Source of the DNA: Brucella pseudogrignonensis
GTDB taxonomy: Bacteria > Pseudomonadota > Alphaproteobacteria > Rhizobiales > Rhizobiaceae
Length of the DNA stretch: 64,000 bases
Direction of reading: 5' to 3'
Assembly: GCF_002252525.1 (NCBI RefSeq)
Contig: NZ_NNRM01000006.1
Location: 124,001-188,000 of the forward strand
The first letter of the stretch is position 1; each line of letters starts with the position of its first letter. Of this stretch, positions 25,026 to 33,781 are shown in pieces. The notes beneath the pieces are model-generated. The model made no database searches. It saw only the letters and a list, made by a program, of their open reading frames with translations, and was not told where the DNA came from. The translations under genes were made by a program, and so were the position numbers.

Positions 25026-26102
25026 ATGGCTCAGAAACCGAATATTGATGTACCCGCAAAAGGCGACCGCATACCGGAGTTTGTGGAAACCGCCGTATTC
25101 AAGCGCGATGTTTTTTCCGAGACCCGCGCAGGCTATTTTGCGGGCGATCCCGAAACCCGCATCATTCGCCGCGTGGTCAGCGCCGCTCCATGGTGGTCGA
25201 AGCCGCTGGCATGGATTTTGGCGCGACGTGAAATCCGTGGCCTGAAAACAGTCCGCGGCATCGAAGGTGTTCCACAGCTTCTTTTTACTGATCGCGACGG
25301 CCTCTATCGTTCATGGACGGATGGCACACCGCTGCATCTTGCGCGGCCTTCCGATCCCAAATGGTATCGCACAGCACATCGCATTCTGCGCGACATGCGC
25401 CGTATGGGCGTTACGCATAACGATCTTGCCAAGCCACAAAACTGGTTGATGACGCCAGAAGGCGAAGCAGCTGTGATCGATTTCCAATTGGCAAGCGTCC
25501 ATCGTCGTCGCGGTGCCTTCTATCGCCTGCTGGCCTATGAAGACTTCCGTCACCTTATCAAGCAGAAACGCGCCTTTGCTTCCGATCTGATGACACCGAC
25601 CGAAAAGCGTATTCTCGCGCGGCGCTCGCTGCCATCACGTATCTGGCTCGCGACCGGCAAAAAAGTCTACAACTTCATCACTCGCGGCATTTTCAACTGG
25701 TCGGATGGTGAAGGCACGGGCGACCGTATCGACAATGAAGGCCCAGCCATCATGGCGGCCCTCAAGTCTGATCCGCGCGTGAAAGACGTGGCGCTTGCGC
25801 TATATTCGCTGCCCGCCAAGGGCGTTGGTCTTTATGCGTTCGTTGAAACTCTGGATGCAGACGAAAAAAGTCTGCGTGCGCGGCTCAAGGGAACGAAGCT
25901 TGAACTCATCCAGCCGGTTGCACATCTGCCTCGACGTGATGACGGCACAATCCGTGACGACATCCTGCGCCTGATCGCCATGAACCAGATGACAGAGCTC
26001 GATGATTTGCTGAGCCGCGAGCCGGAAATGCGCGGATTGGTGGAAGCCCTTGCTTCGCACCGCCTCAATTTCACGGACCGGCGCGTCACTCAGCTTGAGT
26101 AA
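25026..26102 (+). CDS. RIO-like kinase fused to an AMP-ligase C-terminal-like domain
   Basis: A 358-residue protein. Residues about 60-175 look like an atypical small protein or lipopolysaccharide kinase: a helix with Glu69 (ARREIRGL), a catalytic loop THNDLAKPQNW (His131, Asp133, Asn139) and a metal-binding IDFQ (Asp152) in place of DFG. No glycine-rich loop is evident. Residues about 240-330 resemble the C-terminal domain of acyl-CoA synthetases (RVKDVALALYSLPAKGVGLYAFVE, then PRRDDGTIRDDIL), but the position of the usual catalytic lysine (GK..R) holds Thr308. Rhizobial homologues are annotated as serine/threonine kinases. Whether it phosphorylates protein, sugar or lipid is unknown. Confidence 0.7.
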   Translation: MAQKPNIDVPAKGDRIPEFVETAVFKRDVFSETRAGYFAGDPETRIIRRVVSAAPWWSKPLAWILARREIRGLKTVRGIEGVPQLLFTDRDGLYRSWTDGTPLHLARPSDPKWYRTAHRILRDMRRMGVTHNDLAKPQNWLMTPEGEAAVIDFQLASVHRRRGAFYRLLAYEDFRHLIKQKRAFASDLMTPTEKRILARRSLPSRIWLATGKKVYNFITRGIFNWSDGEGTGDRIDNEGPAIMAALKSDPRVKDVALALYSLPAKGVGLYAFVETLDADEKSLRARLKGTKLELIQPVAHLPRRDDGTIRDDILRLIAMNQMTELDDLLSREPEMRGLVEALASHRLNFTDRRVTQLE

Positions 26103-26143
26103 TTTACTGGTCTTTCTTCCAAGAATCACTACATTCGGTGCAA

Positions 26144-28729
26144 ATGTCCGATTTCCCCGACGATATGCCGTTTTTCGGCGATGACGTACCGGCTGACCGC
26201 GCGCCTGCGGCAGGCTCAATTGCCGCACGCGCCATGGCAGCGCGCAACCAACAACGTGGCGAACCCGATTATCTACAAGGGCTGAACCCTGAACAGCGTC
26301 AAGCCGTTCTGACCACAGAAGGGCCGGTTCTGGTTCTCGCAGGTGCAGGCACGGGTAAGACTCGCGTTCTCACCACGCGTATTGCGCATATTCTAACAAC
26401 CGGCCGCGCCTATCCAAGCCAGATTCTCGCCGTGACCTTTACCAACAAGGCCGCGCGCGAAATGAAAGAGCGTATCGGCCATCTGGTTGGCGGCGCTGTT
26501 GAAGGTATGCCCTGGCTCGGCACGTTCCACTCCATCGGGGTGAAATTGCTGCGTAAACACGCAGAGCTGGTGAACCTCACTTCTGACTTCACCATTCTGG
26601 ATACGGATGATGTGATCCGGCTGATCAAGCAGCTTATTCAGGCCGAAGGTCTGGATGACAAGCGCTGGCCTGCCCGTACATTCGCCAACATGATTGATGG
26701 CTGGAAGAACAAAGCCTTTGGTCCTGCCGATATCCCGGAAGGCGATGCACGTTCGTTCGGCAACGGCAAAGGCCGTGAACTTTATCACGCCTATCAGGAA
26801 CGCTTACGCACGCTGAACGCTTGTGACTTTGGCGATCTGCTGCTGCATCCGATCCGCATTTTCCGCAATCATCCGGATATCCTGCGCGAGTATCACGCCA
26901 AGTTCCGGTACATTCTGGTGGACGAGTATCAGGACACCAACACCGCGCAATATATGTGGCTACGTCTTCTGGCTCAGAGGCCTAAATCAAAATCGGCAGC
27001 GCCCGTCGCCACAGAAAACACGCCGATACAGCCCGCTAGGGCGTCCGAGCCAATGCGAGGCCCCCGCGGAGCCGGTGAGCATAGCGAACTCGGCGTGAGC
27101 GAAAACAAAGTCAATCTCTGTTGCGTGGGCGACGACGATCAGTCGATTTATGGCTGGCGCGGCGCAGAAGTGGATAACATCCTCCGCTTTGAGAAGGATT
27201 TTCCGGGTGCAGTCGTCATCAAACTTGAGCGCAATTATCGCTCGACGGCGCATATTCTCGGTACTGCAGCGCATCTGATTGCACACAATGAAGGTCGTCT
27301 CGGCAAAACGCTTTTCACCGAAGCGCCAAACCCTGATGATCCAAAAGTCAAAATCCACGCCGCATGGGATTCAGAAGAAGAAGCCCGTGCAGTTGGAGAA
27401 GCGATTGAACAGGCGCAGCGTCAGGGCCATCTGCTCAACAATATGGCGATCCTCGTGCGTGCATCCTTCCAGATGCGTGAGTTCGAAGATCGCTTCGTGA
27501 CGCTCGGCCTCAATTACCGGGTCATCGGTGGTCCGCGCTTCTATGAACGCCTCGAAATTCGGGATGCCATGGCCTATATGCGCGTTGTTGCGCAACCGGC
27601 CGACGATCTGGCACTTGAGCGCATCATCAACACGCCGAAGCGTGGGCTTGGTGAAGCGGCCATCCGTCAGGTTCATGATTATGCCCGCGCACGCGATATT
27701 TCGATGTTTGCTGCGGCCTGCGATCTGGTTGAAACCGAAGAGCTGAAGCCAAAGCCGCGTTCGGCACTGCGTGAAGTGGTCGATAATTTCCGCCGCTGGC
27801 AGTCACTTCTCGACAATACCCCACACACAGAACTCGCCGAAACCATTCTCGACGAGTCTGGCTACACAGCCATGTGGCAGAATGACAAATCGGCAGAAGC
27901 GCCGGGCCGTCTAGAAAACCTCAAGGAACTTATCCGTTCCATGGAGGAATATGAGAGCCTGCGCGGCTTCCTTGAGCATGTTGCGCTCGTCATGGATGCC
28001 GAGAAGAACGAGGATATGGATGCGGTCAACATTATGACGCTCCATTCCGCAAAGGGTCTGGAATTTGAAACCGTCTTCCTGCCCGGCTGGGAAGAAGGCC
28101 TGTTTCCGCATCAGCGTGCGCTCGATGAAGGCGGACGCTCTGGTCTGGAAGAAGAACGTCGCCTCGCCTATGTCGGCGTGACGCGCGCCAAAAAGAACCT
28201 GCATATCTGGTTCGTTTCCAATCGCCGCATTCATGGCATGTGGCAATCGACCATTCCGTCTCGCTTTCTGGAAGAACTTCCTGAAACGCATGTCGAAGTA
28301 GCGGAGATGGAAGGCAATTACGGCGGTTACGGTAATAGTGGCTATGGACAATCGCGCTTCGACAAGGCTGATCCTTTCCAGAACTCCTATTCAACGCCCG
28401 GCTGGCAGCGCGCGCAGCAGAACCGCTCGGATGCTACTCGCAACAATTGGGGCTCACGCTCCGGTGCCAATGTTGAACGTATTGGCTATGGCGAAACGGA
28501 TTCAGGCTTTGGTGCTGGTCGTGGTTCCATCAAGGGGCGCACGATTGACGGTGAACTGGTTGCAAAGTCGGTTGCTGACAAACCATCAGACTTCTTCGTC
28601 GGCGACCGCGTGTTCCATATCAAGTTTGGCAATGGAACAATCGCGACGATCGATGGAAACAAGCTGACCATCGACTTCGATAAGGCCGGACAAAAGCGCG
28701 TTCTCGACAGCTTCGTCCAGCGCGCATAG
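26144..28729 (+). CDS. uvrD: UvrD/PcrA-type DNA helicase II
   Basis: An 861-residue SF1A 3'-5' helicase for nucleotide excision and mismatch repair. Motifs include Walker A AGAGTGKT (66-73), VTFTNKAAREM, DEYQDTN (from residue 260), VGDDDQSIYGWRGA, LERNYRST, TLHSAKGLEFETVFLPGWEEGLFPH and RLAYVGVTRAKKNL. The C-terminus has a Gly/Asn/Ser-rich linker and a short tudor-like tail (GDRVFHIKFGNGTIATIDGNKLTIDF), as in PcrA. The odd feature is an extra segment of about 42 residues (279-320) between motifs II and III, containing an imperfect DNA palindrome (27034-27101). The frame is open 2 codons further to a GTG, but ATG 26144 is preferred. Confidence 0.95.
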   Translation: MSDFPDDMPFFGDDVPADRAPAAGSIAARAMAARNQQRGEPDYLQGLNPEQRQAVLTTEGPVLVLAGAGTGKTRVLTTRIAHILTTGRAYPSQILAVTFTNKAAREMKERIGHLVGGAVEGMPWLGTFHSIGVKLLRKHAELVNLTSDFTILDTDDVIRLIKQLIQAEGLDDKRWPARTFANMIDGWKNKAFGPADIPEGDARSFGNGKGRELYHAYQERLRTLNACDFGDLLLHPIRIFRNHPDILREYHAKFRYILVDEYQDTNTAQYMWLRLLAQRPKSKSAAPVATENTPIQPARASEPMRGPRGAGEHSELGVSENKVNLCCVGDDDQSIYGWRGAEVDNILRFEKDFPGAVVIKLERNYRSTAHILGTAAHLIAHNEGRLGKTLFTEAPNPDDPKVKIHAAWDSEEEARAVGEAIEQAQRQGHLLNNMAILVRASFQMREFEDRFVTLGLNYRVIGGPRFYERLEIRDAMAYMRVVAQPADDLALERIINTPKRGLGEAAIRQVHDYARARDISMFAAACDLVETEELKPKPRSALREVVDNFRRWQSLLDNTPHTELAETILDESGYTAMWQNDKSAEAPGRLENLKELIRSMEEYESLRGFLEHVALVMDAEKNEDMDAVNIMTLHSAKGLEFETVFLPGWEEGLFPHQRALDEGGRSGLEEERRLAYVGVTRAKKNLHIWFVSNRRIHGMWQSTIPSRFLEELPETHVEVAEMEGNYGGYGNSGYGQSRFDKADPFQNSYSTPGWQRAQQNRSDATRNNWGSRSGANVERIGYGETDSGFGAGRGSIKGRTIDGELVAKSVADKPSDFFVGDRVFHIKFGNGTIATIDGNKLTIDFDKAGQKRVLDSFVQRA
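27034..27101. repeat. imperfect palindromic element inside uvrD
   Basis: Four paired blocks face each other around a GC-rich centre at about 27066: CGCT/AGCG (27034-27037 and 27098-27101), CCGAG/CTCGG (27045-27049 and 27089-27093), ATGC/GCAT (27053-27056 and 27079-27082) and GGC/GCC (27059-27061 and 27071-27073). The sequence is translated as part of the extra segment of UvrD and stays in frame. Confidence 0.5.
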
Positions 28730-28745
28730 ATTATGAAAACTAAAT

Positions 28746-28770
28746 AAGCCGGAAATTATTCCGGCTTTCC
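28746..28770. terminator. bidirectional hairpin between uvrD and creA
   Basis: AAGCCGGAA/TTCCGGCTT lies between the converging uvrD and creA genes and overlaps the creA stop codon. Confidence 0.6.
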
Positions 28771-29256
28771 TTTCTCCCACGTCACATCGCCTTTAAAGAG
28801 TGGAACGGTCGACAGCGATGTCTTGGCTGAACCATCCTGAACCTGTGTCGCATGAGCGAGATAGAGCAGCGTATTGTTCTTCTGGTCATAGATGCGCGTG
28901 ATGACCAGCTTCTTCCAGATCAGGCTCGTGCGTTCTGAGAAGACCCGCTCTCCGCCTTTGCCAAGCTTGATGTCGCCAATGGTAATCGGACCAGACTGCT
29001 CACAGGAAATCGAAGCGTTGGACGGGTTTTCGAACCAATTGCCTTTTTGCAACCGGTCAATCATGCCACGAGAAAACGACGCCAGATAACAGGTAACACC
29101 CTGCACCTTCGGGTCCTGTACAGCATCAACCACAATATCATTGCCCAGCCAGTCCACACCGACCTGACCGACTTCCTCAGCCGATACGGCAGCCGATGCG
29201 CCGATCAGCAACAATGGGGCAACAAGCAATCCGGCGAGCTTATTCAATTTGGACAT
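28756..29256 (-). CDS. creA: CreA family periplasmic protein
   Basis: A 166-residue protein with a signal peptide (about residues 1-26, ending ...AAVSAEE). The mature part matches CreA: EVGQVGVDWLGNDIVVDAVQDPKVQGVTCYLASF, NASISCEQSGPITIGDIKLG, VFSERTSLIWKKLVITRIYDQKNNTLLYLAHATQV and SLSTVPLF. Two conserved cysteines, in GVTCYL and ISCEQ, probably form a disulfide. The E. coli homologue is an exported protein of unknown function. It is a single gene, convergent with uvrD. Confidence 0.9.
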   Translation of the reverse strand: MSKLNKLAGLLVAPLLLIGASAAVSAEEVGQVGVDWLGNDIVVDAVQDPKVQGVTCYLASFSRGMIDRLQKGNWFENPSNASISCEQSGPITIGDIKLGKGGERVFSERTSLIWKKLVITRIYDQKNNTLLYLAHATQVQDGSAKTSLSTVPLFKGDVTWEKGKPE

Positions 29257-29322
29257 TGGAAATCTCCAGTAACTGTGATGGAAAAATGGAGAAGTAAATC
29301 GGGCTTTGCAAGATTGGGGCGC

Positions 29323-29955
29323 CTAAACACCCCATTTTTCCAGAAAGGCTTCGATTTCAAGCACCTGAATGTCGGGAACAGCTTCATAAAGCTTTTCCAC
29401 TGGCCAGTCCCACCAGTTGAGCGCGAGCAGTTTTTCAATGATTTTGTCGTCAAAGCGCTTGCGAATGATCCGTGCCGGAACGCCGCCCACGACATGATAA
29501 GGCGCTACATCTTTCGTCACCACCGCATTGGCACCGATCGCCGCGCCATGGCCGATGGTCACGCCGGGTGTAATCACCGCACCATGGCCGATCCATACAT
29601 CATTGCCAATGGTGACACGCTTTGCCTGACGTCGTGCGCGGAATTCGCCATCCACGCCTAAATAGCGGAAATATTCATTGGGCCGGTAGCTCATCTTATG
29701 AGTCGTCAACCGTTCCATCGGATGCTCGAGCGCGTTTATGCGCACATTAGCAGCAATAGAGCAGAATTTTCCGATCTCAGCATAAATGCCTTCGCCATTA
29801 CGCTCAAAATAGGTGAAGTCGCCCACCGTGACTTCACGCAGGATTACGCGCTCACCAATGTCGACATACCGGCCCAACTTGCTGGATTTAAGCTGCGCGG
29901 TCGAATGAATGCGCGGTTCGCTATTCTGGAAACGAAGGTCTTCACCCTGCGTCAT
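29323..29955 (-). CDS. hexapeptide-repeat acyltransferase (xenobiotic acyltransferase type)
   Basis: A 210-residue left-handed beta-helix enzyme. Hexapeptide repeats run from about residue 20 (LGRYVDIGERVILREVTVGDFTYFE), and again in VTIGNDVWIGHGAVITPGVTIGHGAAIGANAVVTKDVAPYHVVGGVPARIIRKRF. The insert with HPMERLTTHKMSYRPNEYFRYLG contains a candidate catalytic histidine. It resembles CatB/Vat acetyltransferases and especially the transferase family encoded near phosphonate (phn) genes in rhizobia. No phn gene is visible here, so an antibiotic or phosphonate role is only a possibility. It lies 66 bases upstream of the creA start on the same strand. Confidence 0.82.
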   Translation of the reverse strand: MTQGEDLRFQNSEPRIHSTAQLKSSKLGRYVDIGERVILREVTVGDFTYFERNGEGIYAEIGKFCSIAANVRINALEHPMERLTTHKMSYRPNEYFRYLGVDGEFRARRQAKRVTIGNDVWIGHGAVITPGVTIGHGAAIGANAVVTKDVAPYHVVGGVPARIIRKRFDDKIIEKLLALNWWDWPVEKLYEAVPDIQVLEIEAFLEKWGV

Positions 29956-30130
29956 TTCAAAACTTTCTGAAATCTTTGCACTCTGCTAGACTGACATTGC
30001 AGTTCCAACATCGCCTGCGGCAGTTCGTCAGCGCTTGCATATAAGCGCTTTCCTGTCGCAGATCGATGTAAATTCAGAATAGCGTGCTTATGTGCGATAA
30101 ATACAAAACAAAATTCAAGGCTGACTGGAC

Positions 30131-30721
30131 ATGAAAAAATTCCTGCCCATCTTCATCTTCGCTTTCATCATCGTGATTGTCGGTGCTGCTGGCTTTAATC
30201 TGATCCGTGACCGCAATTCAGCTGACCAGCCATTCGGCGGTTCGTTCAATCTGGTGTCGATGGATGGGAAACCATTTACCGAGAAAGACCTGCGCGAAAC
30301 CCCTTCCCTTGTCTTCTTCGGCTTCACCCATTGTCCTGATGTTTGCCCGACCACGCTTTATGAACTGGACGGTTATCTGAAACAGCTTGGCCCTGAAGCT
30401 GCTGATATTAAAGCTTATTTCATTTCAGTTGATCCTGAGCGCGATACGCAGGACATCATGAAAACCTATGTCAGCAACGTATCCGACCGCATTATTGGCG
30501 TCACCGGCACACCTGAAAGTGTAGCTGACGTGGTAAAGTCCTATCACATCTATGCCAAGAAAGTTCCAACTGAAGACGGCGAGTACACAGTCGACCACAC
30601 GGCTTCTGTTTTCCTTCTCGATAAGGGCGGTCGCTTCCGCGGAACAATCGCCTACCAGGAGAACCCAGATACTGCTCTGGAAAAGTTGAAGAATCTGGCC
30701 AAAGGTCGCGCAAACGGGTAA
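30131..30721 (+). CDS. SCO1/SenC family copper chaperone
   Basis: A 196-residue protein anchored by an N-terminal membrane segment (about residues 4-24), with a thioredoxin-like domain facing the periplasm. The copper-binding CPDVC motif is at Cys68 and Cys72 (FTHCPDVCPTTLYEL), and the third ligand is His156 (YTVDHTASVFLLD). SCO proteins deliver copper to the CuA site of cytochrome c oxidase or act as thiol-disulfide reductases. No oxidase subunit gene is adjacent. prmA follows 36 bases downstream. Confidence 0.93.
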   Translation: MKKFLPIFIFAFIIVIVGAAGFNLIRDRNSADQPFGGSFNLVSMDGKPFTEKDLRETPSLVFFGFTHCPDVCPTTLYELDGYLKQLGPEAADIKAYFISVDPERDTQDIMKTYVSNVSDRIIGVTGTPESVADVVKSYHIYAKKVPTEDGEYTVDHTASVFLLDKGGRFRGTIAYQENPDTALEKLKNLAKGRANG

Positions 30722-30757
30722 ACAAAGCTTCCAATTCGATTTGAGAGCTTTTTATCC

Positions 30758-31615
30758 ATGCCCCAATCACGACTCTTCTTTTCGGCTGACAAGACGGAAG
30801 CCGAACGAATCTATGACATCATCGAACAAGCATTCGAGGATGAAGCCTTCCCGATTGCGATTACCGAAATCGATGAAGACCGTCAGATTTTCGAAGTTTC
30901 CGTCTATACCGAAGATGGAGCCGAGGAACTTGCAGCGCGCATAGACGCGCTGGTGGGTGCAGGCAAGTTTGAAACAGAGGAACTGCCAGATATTGACTGG
31001 GTCACGCACTCGCTTTCAGTCCTGAAGCCAGTTCGGGCCGGACGTTTCTTCGTGCATGGCTCGCATGATAGCGACAAGCTTCAAGCTGACGACATTCCGA
31101 TTTTGATCGATGCGGGCCTTGCTTTCGGCACCGGCCATCATGGCACCACATCAGGTTGCCTTGAAATGATCGAAGAAGTGGTTGAGCGCGAACATCCAAC
31201 CAACGCGCTCGATCTCGGCACCGGCTCCGCAGTTCTGGCAATCGCCATTGCCAAGCTTGCACCGATTCCAGTCCTAGCCACCGATATCGACCCGATTGCT
31301 GTCACTGTTGCCGCTGAAAATACCGTTCTCAACGGCGTGAGTGAGCATGTCATCACAGCGACTGCCGAAGGCTTTGACCATCCTATCTTCCGTTCCTATA
31401 CGCCGTTTGATCTGATCGTCGCCAATATTCTCGCCAATCCGCTGATGGAGCTCGCACCTGCGCTCAAATCGCATCTGGCTCCAAGCGGCTCAATCATCCT
31501 GTCCGGTATTCTCGACAGCCAGCATGATATGGTGCTTGCTGCCTATCAGGCGCAGGGTTTGACGCATATCAAAACGCTGCACCGCGAAGGCTGGGTCACG
31601 ATTCATCTGAAATAA
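30758..31615 (+). CDS. prmA: ribosomal protein L11 methyltransferase
   Basis: A 285-residue SAM-dependent enzyme that trimethylates ribosomal protein L11. The N-terminal L11-recognition domain covers about residues 1-85. The catalytic domain has the PrmA signature [16 protein letters not shown] (from residue 121), the SAM loop [18 protein letters not shown] and [25 protein letters not shown]. It lies 36 bases after the SCO gene and 33 bases before the aminopeptidase P gene, so the three may be cotranscribed. Confidence 0.95.
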   Translation: MPQSRLFFSADKTEAERIYDIIEQAFEDEAFPIAITEIDEDRQIFEVSVYTEDGAEELAARIDALVGAGKFETEELPDIDWVTHSLSVLKPVRAGRFFVHGSHDSDKLQADDIPILIDAGLAFGTGHHGTTSGCLEMIEEVVEREHPTNALDLGTGSAVLAIAIAKLAPIPVLATDIDPIAVTVAAENTVLNGVSEHVITATAEGFDHPIFRSYTPFDLIVANILANPLMELAPALKSHLAPSGSIILSGILDSQHDMVLAAYQAQGLTHIKTLHREGWVTIHLK

Positions 31616-31648
31616 CGCGGTTTTCCTTATTTATTGCGAGTTACGCTC

Positions 31649-33475
31649 ATGGCTTTTCAGACTTTTGATGTAACCACCGATCCGGCCAATGGCGCACCAC
31701 GGGTAGCTTTGCTGCGCGAAAAGCTTGCCGAACAGGGGCTGGACGGCTTTCTCGTTCCGCGTGCCGATGAGCATCAGGGTGAATATGTGCCGCCCCGTGC
31801 CCAACGCCTCGGCTGGCTCACAGGCTTTACGGGATCGGCTGGTGCAGCCCTTATCCTAAAGGAGCAGGCCTATATTTTCATCGATGGCCGTTATGAATTA
31901 CAGGTGCGCAATCAAACCGATGGCAACGTGTTTTCTTATGTAAGCCTTGTCACCAATCCGCCTGCGAGCTGGCTTGCAGAGAACGGCAAAGGCCTGACGA
32001 TTGGCTTCGATCCATGGCTGCACACGATTTCCGAAGCCAACGCATTGCGAGAAGCTCTGGAAAATCAGGGCGGCAAGCTGGTGCCGGTTGCACATAATCT
32101 TGTTGATCTCGTATGGGACGATCAGCCAGAAGCACCTCTTGCGCCAGTCACTATTCAGCCCGCCCGTTTCTCGGGCCACGAGGCTGAAGACAAAATCAAG
32201 GAAATGCAAAAAACAGTAGCAGCAACGGGTGCAAGTGCCACCGTGCTGACTGATCCGTCATCGGTTGCCTGGGTGTTCAACATTCGCGGCAAGGACGTTT
32301 CAAACACACCTTTGCCATTGAGCTTTGCCATCATCCCCGCAGAGGGCGAGCCGGAACTGTTCATCGACGAGCGCAAGCTTGCTATCGAACCCCGCGCCTA
32401 TCTCACGCAGCTTGCCAAACTCTGCGCACCCGCAAAGCTTGAAGGTCATTTGAGTGCGCGAGCAGCAGCTGGTGAAACCATTATGCTCGATCCCGCACTG
32501 GCTGCGGAAAAGCTTCGTCTGGCGGTAGAGGCCGCGGGCGGTCATGTCATTCATGGCAAAGACCCTGCCCGCTTGCCCCGCGCCATTAAGAACAAGGCCG
32601 AGCTTGACGGCTCCCGCGCAGCACATGAACGCGATGGCGTTGCCATGGTCAATTTCCTGTCATGGCTTGATGGCGAAAAGCCCGGCACAGTAGATGAAAT
32701 CTCAGCTGCGCAAAAGCTGGAGGAGAGCCGTGACAAGGCTGGTCGCGATTTCCAGATGCCGCTCGAAGACATCTCGTTTGATTCAATTTCCGGCGCAGGT
32801 CCGGATGGTGCGATCATCCACTACCGCGTGAACACCGATACCAATCGTAAACTCAACGACGGGGAGCTTTACCTGATCGATTCCGGTGCTCAGTATCGCG
32901 ATGGCACGACAGATATCACGCGTACGGTTGCCGTCGGCACAATTACGCCGAAAACGATTCGCTCTTTCACACTCGTGCTGAAGGGCATGATCGCCATCAC
33001 CACTGCCCGCTTCCCAAAAGGCACACGCGGACAGGACATCGATGTGCTGGCACGCATCGCGTTGTGGAAACAAGGTTTCGACTATGCACATGGCACCGGC
33101 CATGGCGTCGGCAGCTATCTTTCGGTCCATGAAGGCCCGCAGAGCATTTCCAAAAAAGGCGTGCAGGAGCTTTTGCCCGGCATGATCCTTTCCAACGAAC
33201 CGGGCTATTACAAACCGGGCGCTTACGGCATCCGCATTGAAAACCTGATCATCGTCAAGGAAGCGGAAGTGCCAGCAGGCGGCGAGTTGCCGATGATGAG
33301 CTTTGAAACGCTTACCTTCTGCCCGATCGACCGGCGCCTGATCGATAAATCACTTCTCACGCAGGAAGAGCTTGATTGGCTCAATGCCTATCATGACCGA
33401 GTGCGTGATAAGCTTATCGGCCATCTTGATGGCAAACAGGCTGAATGGCTCACAACAGCCACCGCGCCACTCTGA
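31649..33475 (+). CDS. aminopeptidase P family (M24B) metallopeptidase
   Basis: A 608-residue Xaa-Pro aminopeptidase of the long, three-domain type. Two creatinase-like N-terminal domains are followed by the pita-bread domain with the metal ligands: LIDSGAQYRDGTTDITRTVAVG (two Asp), HGTGHGVGSYLSVHEG (His), SNEPGYY (Glu) and YGIRIENLIIV (Glu). It removes N-terminal residues preceding proline and probably acts in the cytoplasm, as no signal peptide is seen. The ATG at 31649 is preferred to the in-frame TTG five codons earlier. Confidence 0.93.
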   Translation: MAFQTFDVTTDPANGAPRVALLREKLAEQGLDGFLVPRADEHQGEYVPPRAQRLGWLTGFTGSAGAALILKEQAYIFIDGRYELQVRNQTDGNVFSYVSLVTNPPASWLAENGKGLTIGFDPWLHTISEANALREALENQGGKLVPVAHNLVDLVWDDQPEAPLAPVTIQPARFSGHEAEDKIKEMQKTVAATGASATVLTDPSSVAWVFNIRGKDVSNTPLPLSFAIIPAEGEPELFIDERKLAIEPRAYLTQLAKLCAPAKLEGHLSARAAAGETIMLDPALAAEKLRLAVEAAGGHVIHGKDPARLPRAIKNKAELDGSRAAHERDGVAMVNFLSWLDGEKPGTVDEISAAQKLEESRDKAGRDFQMPLEDISFDSISGAGPDGAIIHYRVNTDTNRKLNDGELYLIDSGAQYRDGTTDITRTVAVGTITPKTIRSFTLVLKGMIAITTARFPKGTRGQDIDVLARIALWKQGFDYAHGTGHGVGSYLSVHEGPQSISKKGVQELLPGMILSNEPGYYKPGAYGIRIENLIIVKEAEVPAGGELPMMSFETLTFCPIDRRLIDKSLLTQEELDWLNAYHDRVRDKLIGHLDGKQAEWLTTATAPL

Positions 33476-33477
33476 AA

Positions 33478-33777
33478 TCAGGCCGGAAAGAAATGGCGCA
33501 GCGCGATTAACAGTGCTGCGCCCGCAAAAAACATCGTCATCATGCCCACGCGCAGCGAGAGCAGCACGCAGAAGACGAGCACAAGCAGTTCACGCCATCC
33601 GTGATCCGAAGCAGGTGCAGCAACAATTGCAGTAAGAACAGCCGCAGGCACGGCATTGAGCGCTGCTTCAACACGATAATGCACCCGCTCAAATCGCGAC
33701 AAAATAAGATGTCCGCCGACACGGGTGAGATAAGTGCAAACAGCGCCTGCTATGATGATCCAGATCGTCGTGGACAT
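33478..33777 (-). CDS. azlD: AzlD family branched-chain amino acid exporter subunit
   Basis: A 99-residue membrane protein with about three hydrophobic segments: MSTTIWIIIAGAVCTYLTRVGGHLILSRF, LNAVPAAVLTAIVAAPA and LVLVFCVLLSLRVGMMTMFFAGAALLIALRHF. The TRVGG motif and small size fit AzlD, the partner of AzlC. The ATG at 33777 lies 4 bases after the azlC stop, so the pair forms one unit. In Bacillus the AzlCD pair exports branched-chain amino acid analogues; the substrate here is inferred by family. It converges on the aminopeptidase gene with 2 bases between the stops. Confidence 0.85.
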   Translation of the reverse strand: MSTTIWIIIAGAVCTYLTRVGGHLILSRFERVHYRVEAALNAVPAAVLTAIVAAPASDHGWRELLVLVFCVLLSLRVGMMTMFFAGAALLIALRHFFPA

Positions 33778-33781
33778 GGCC

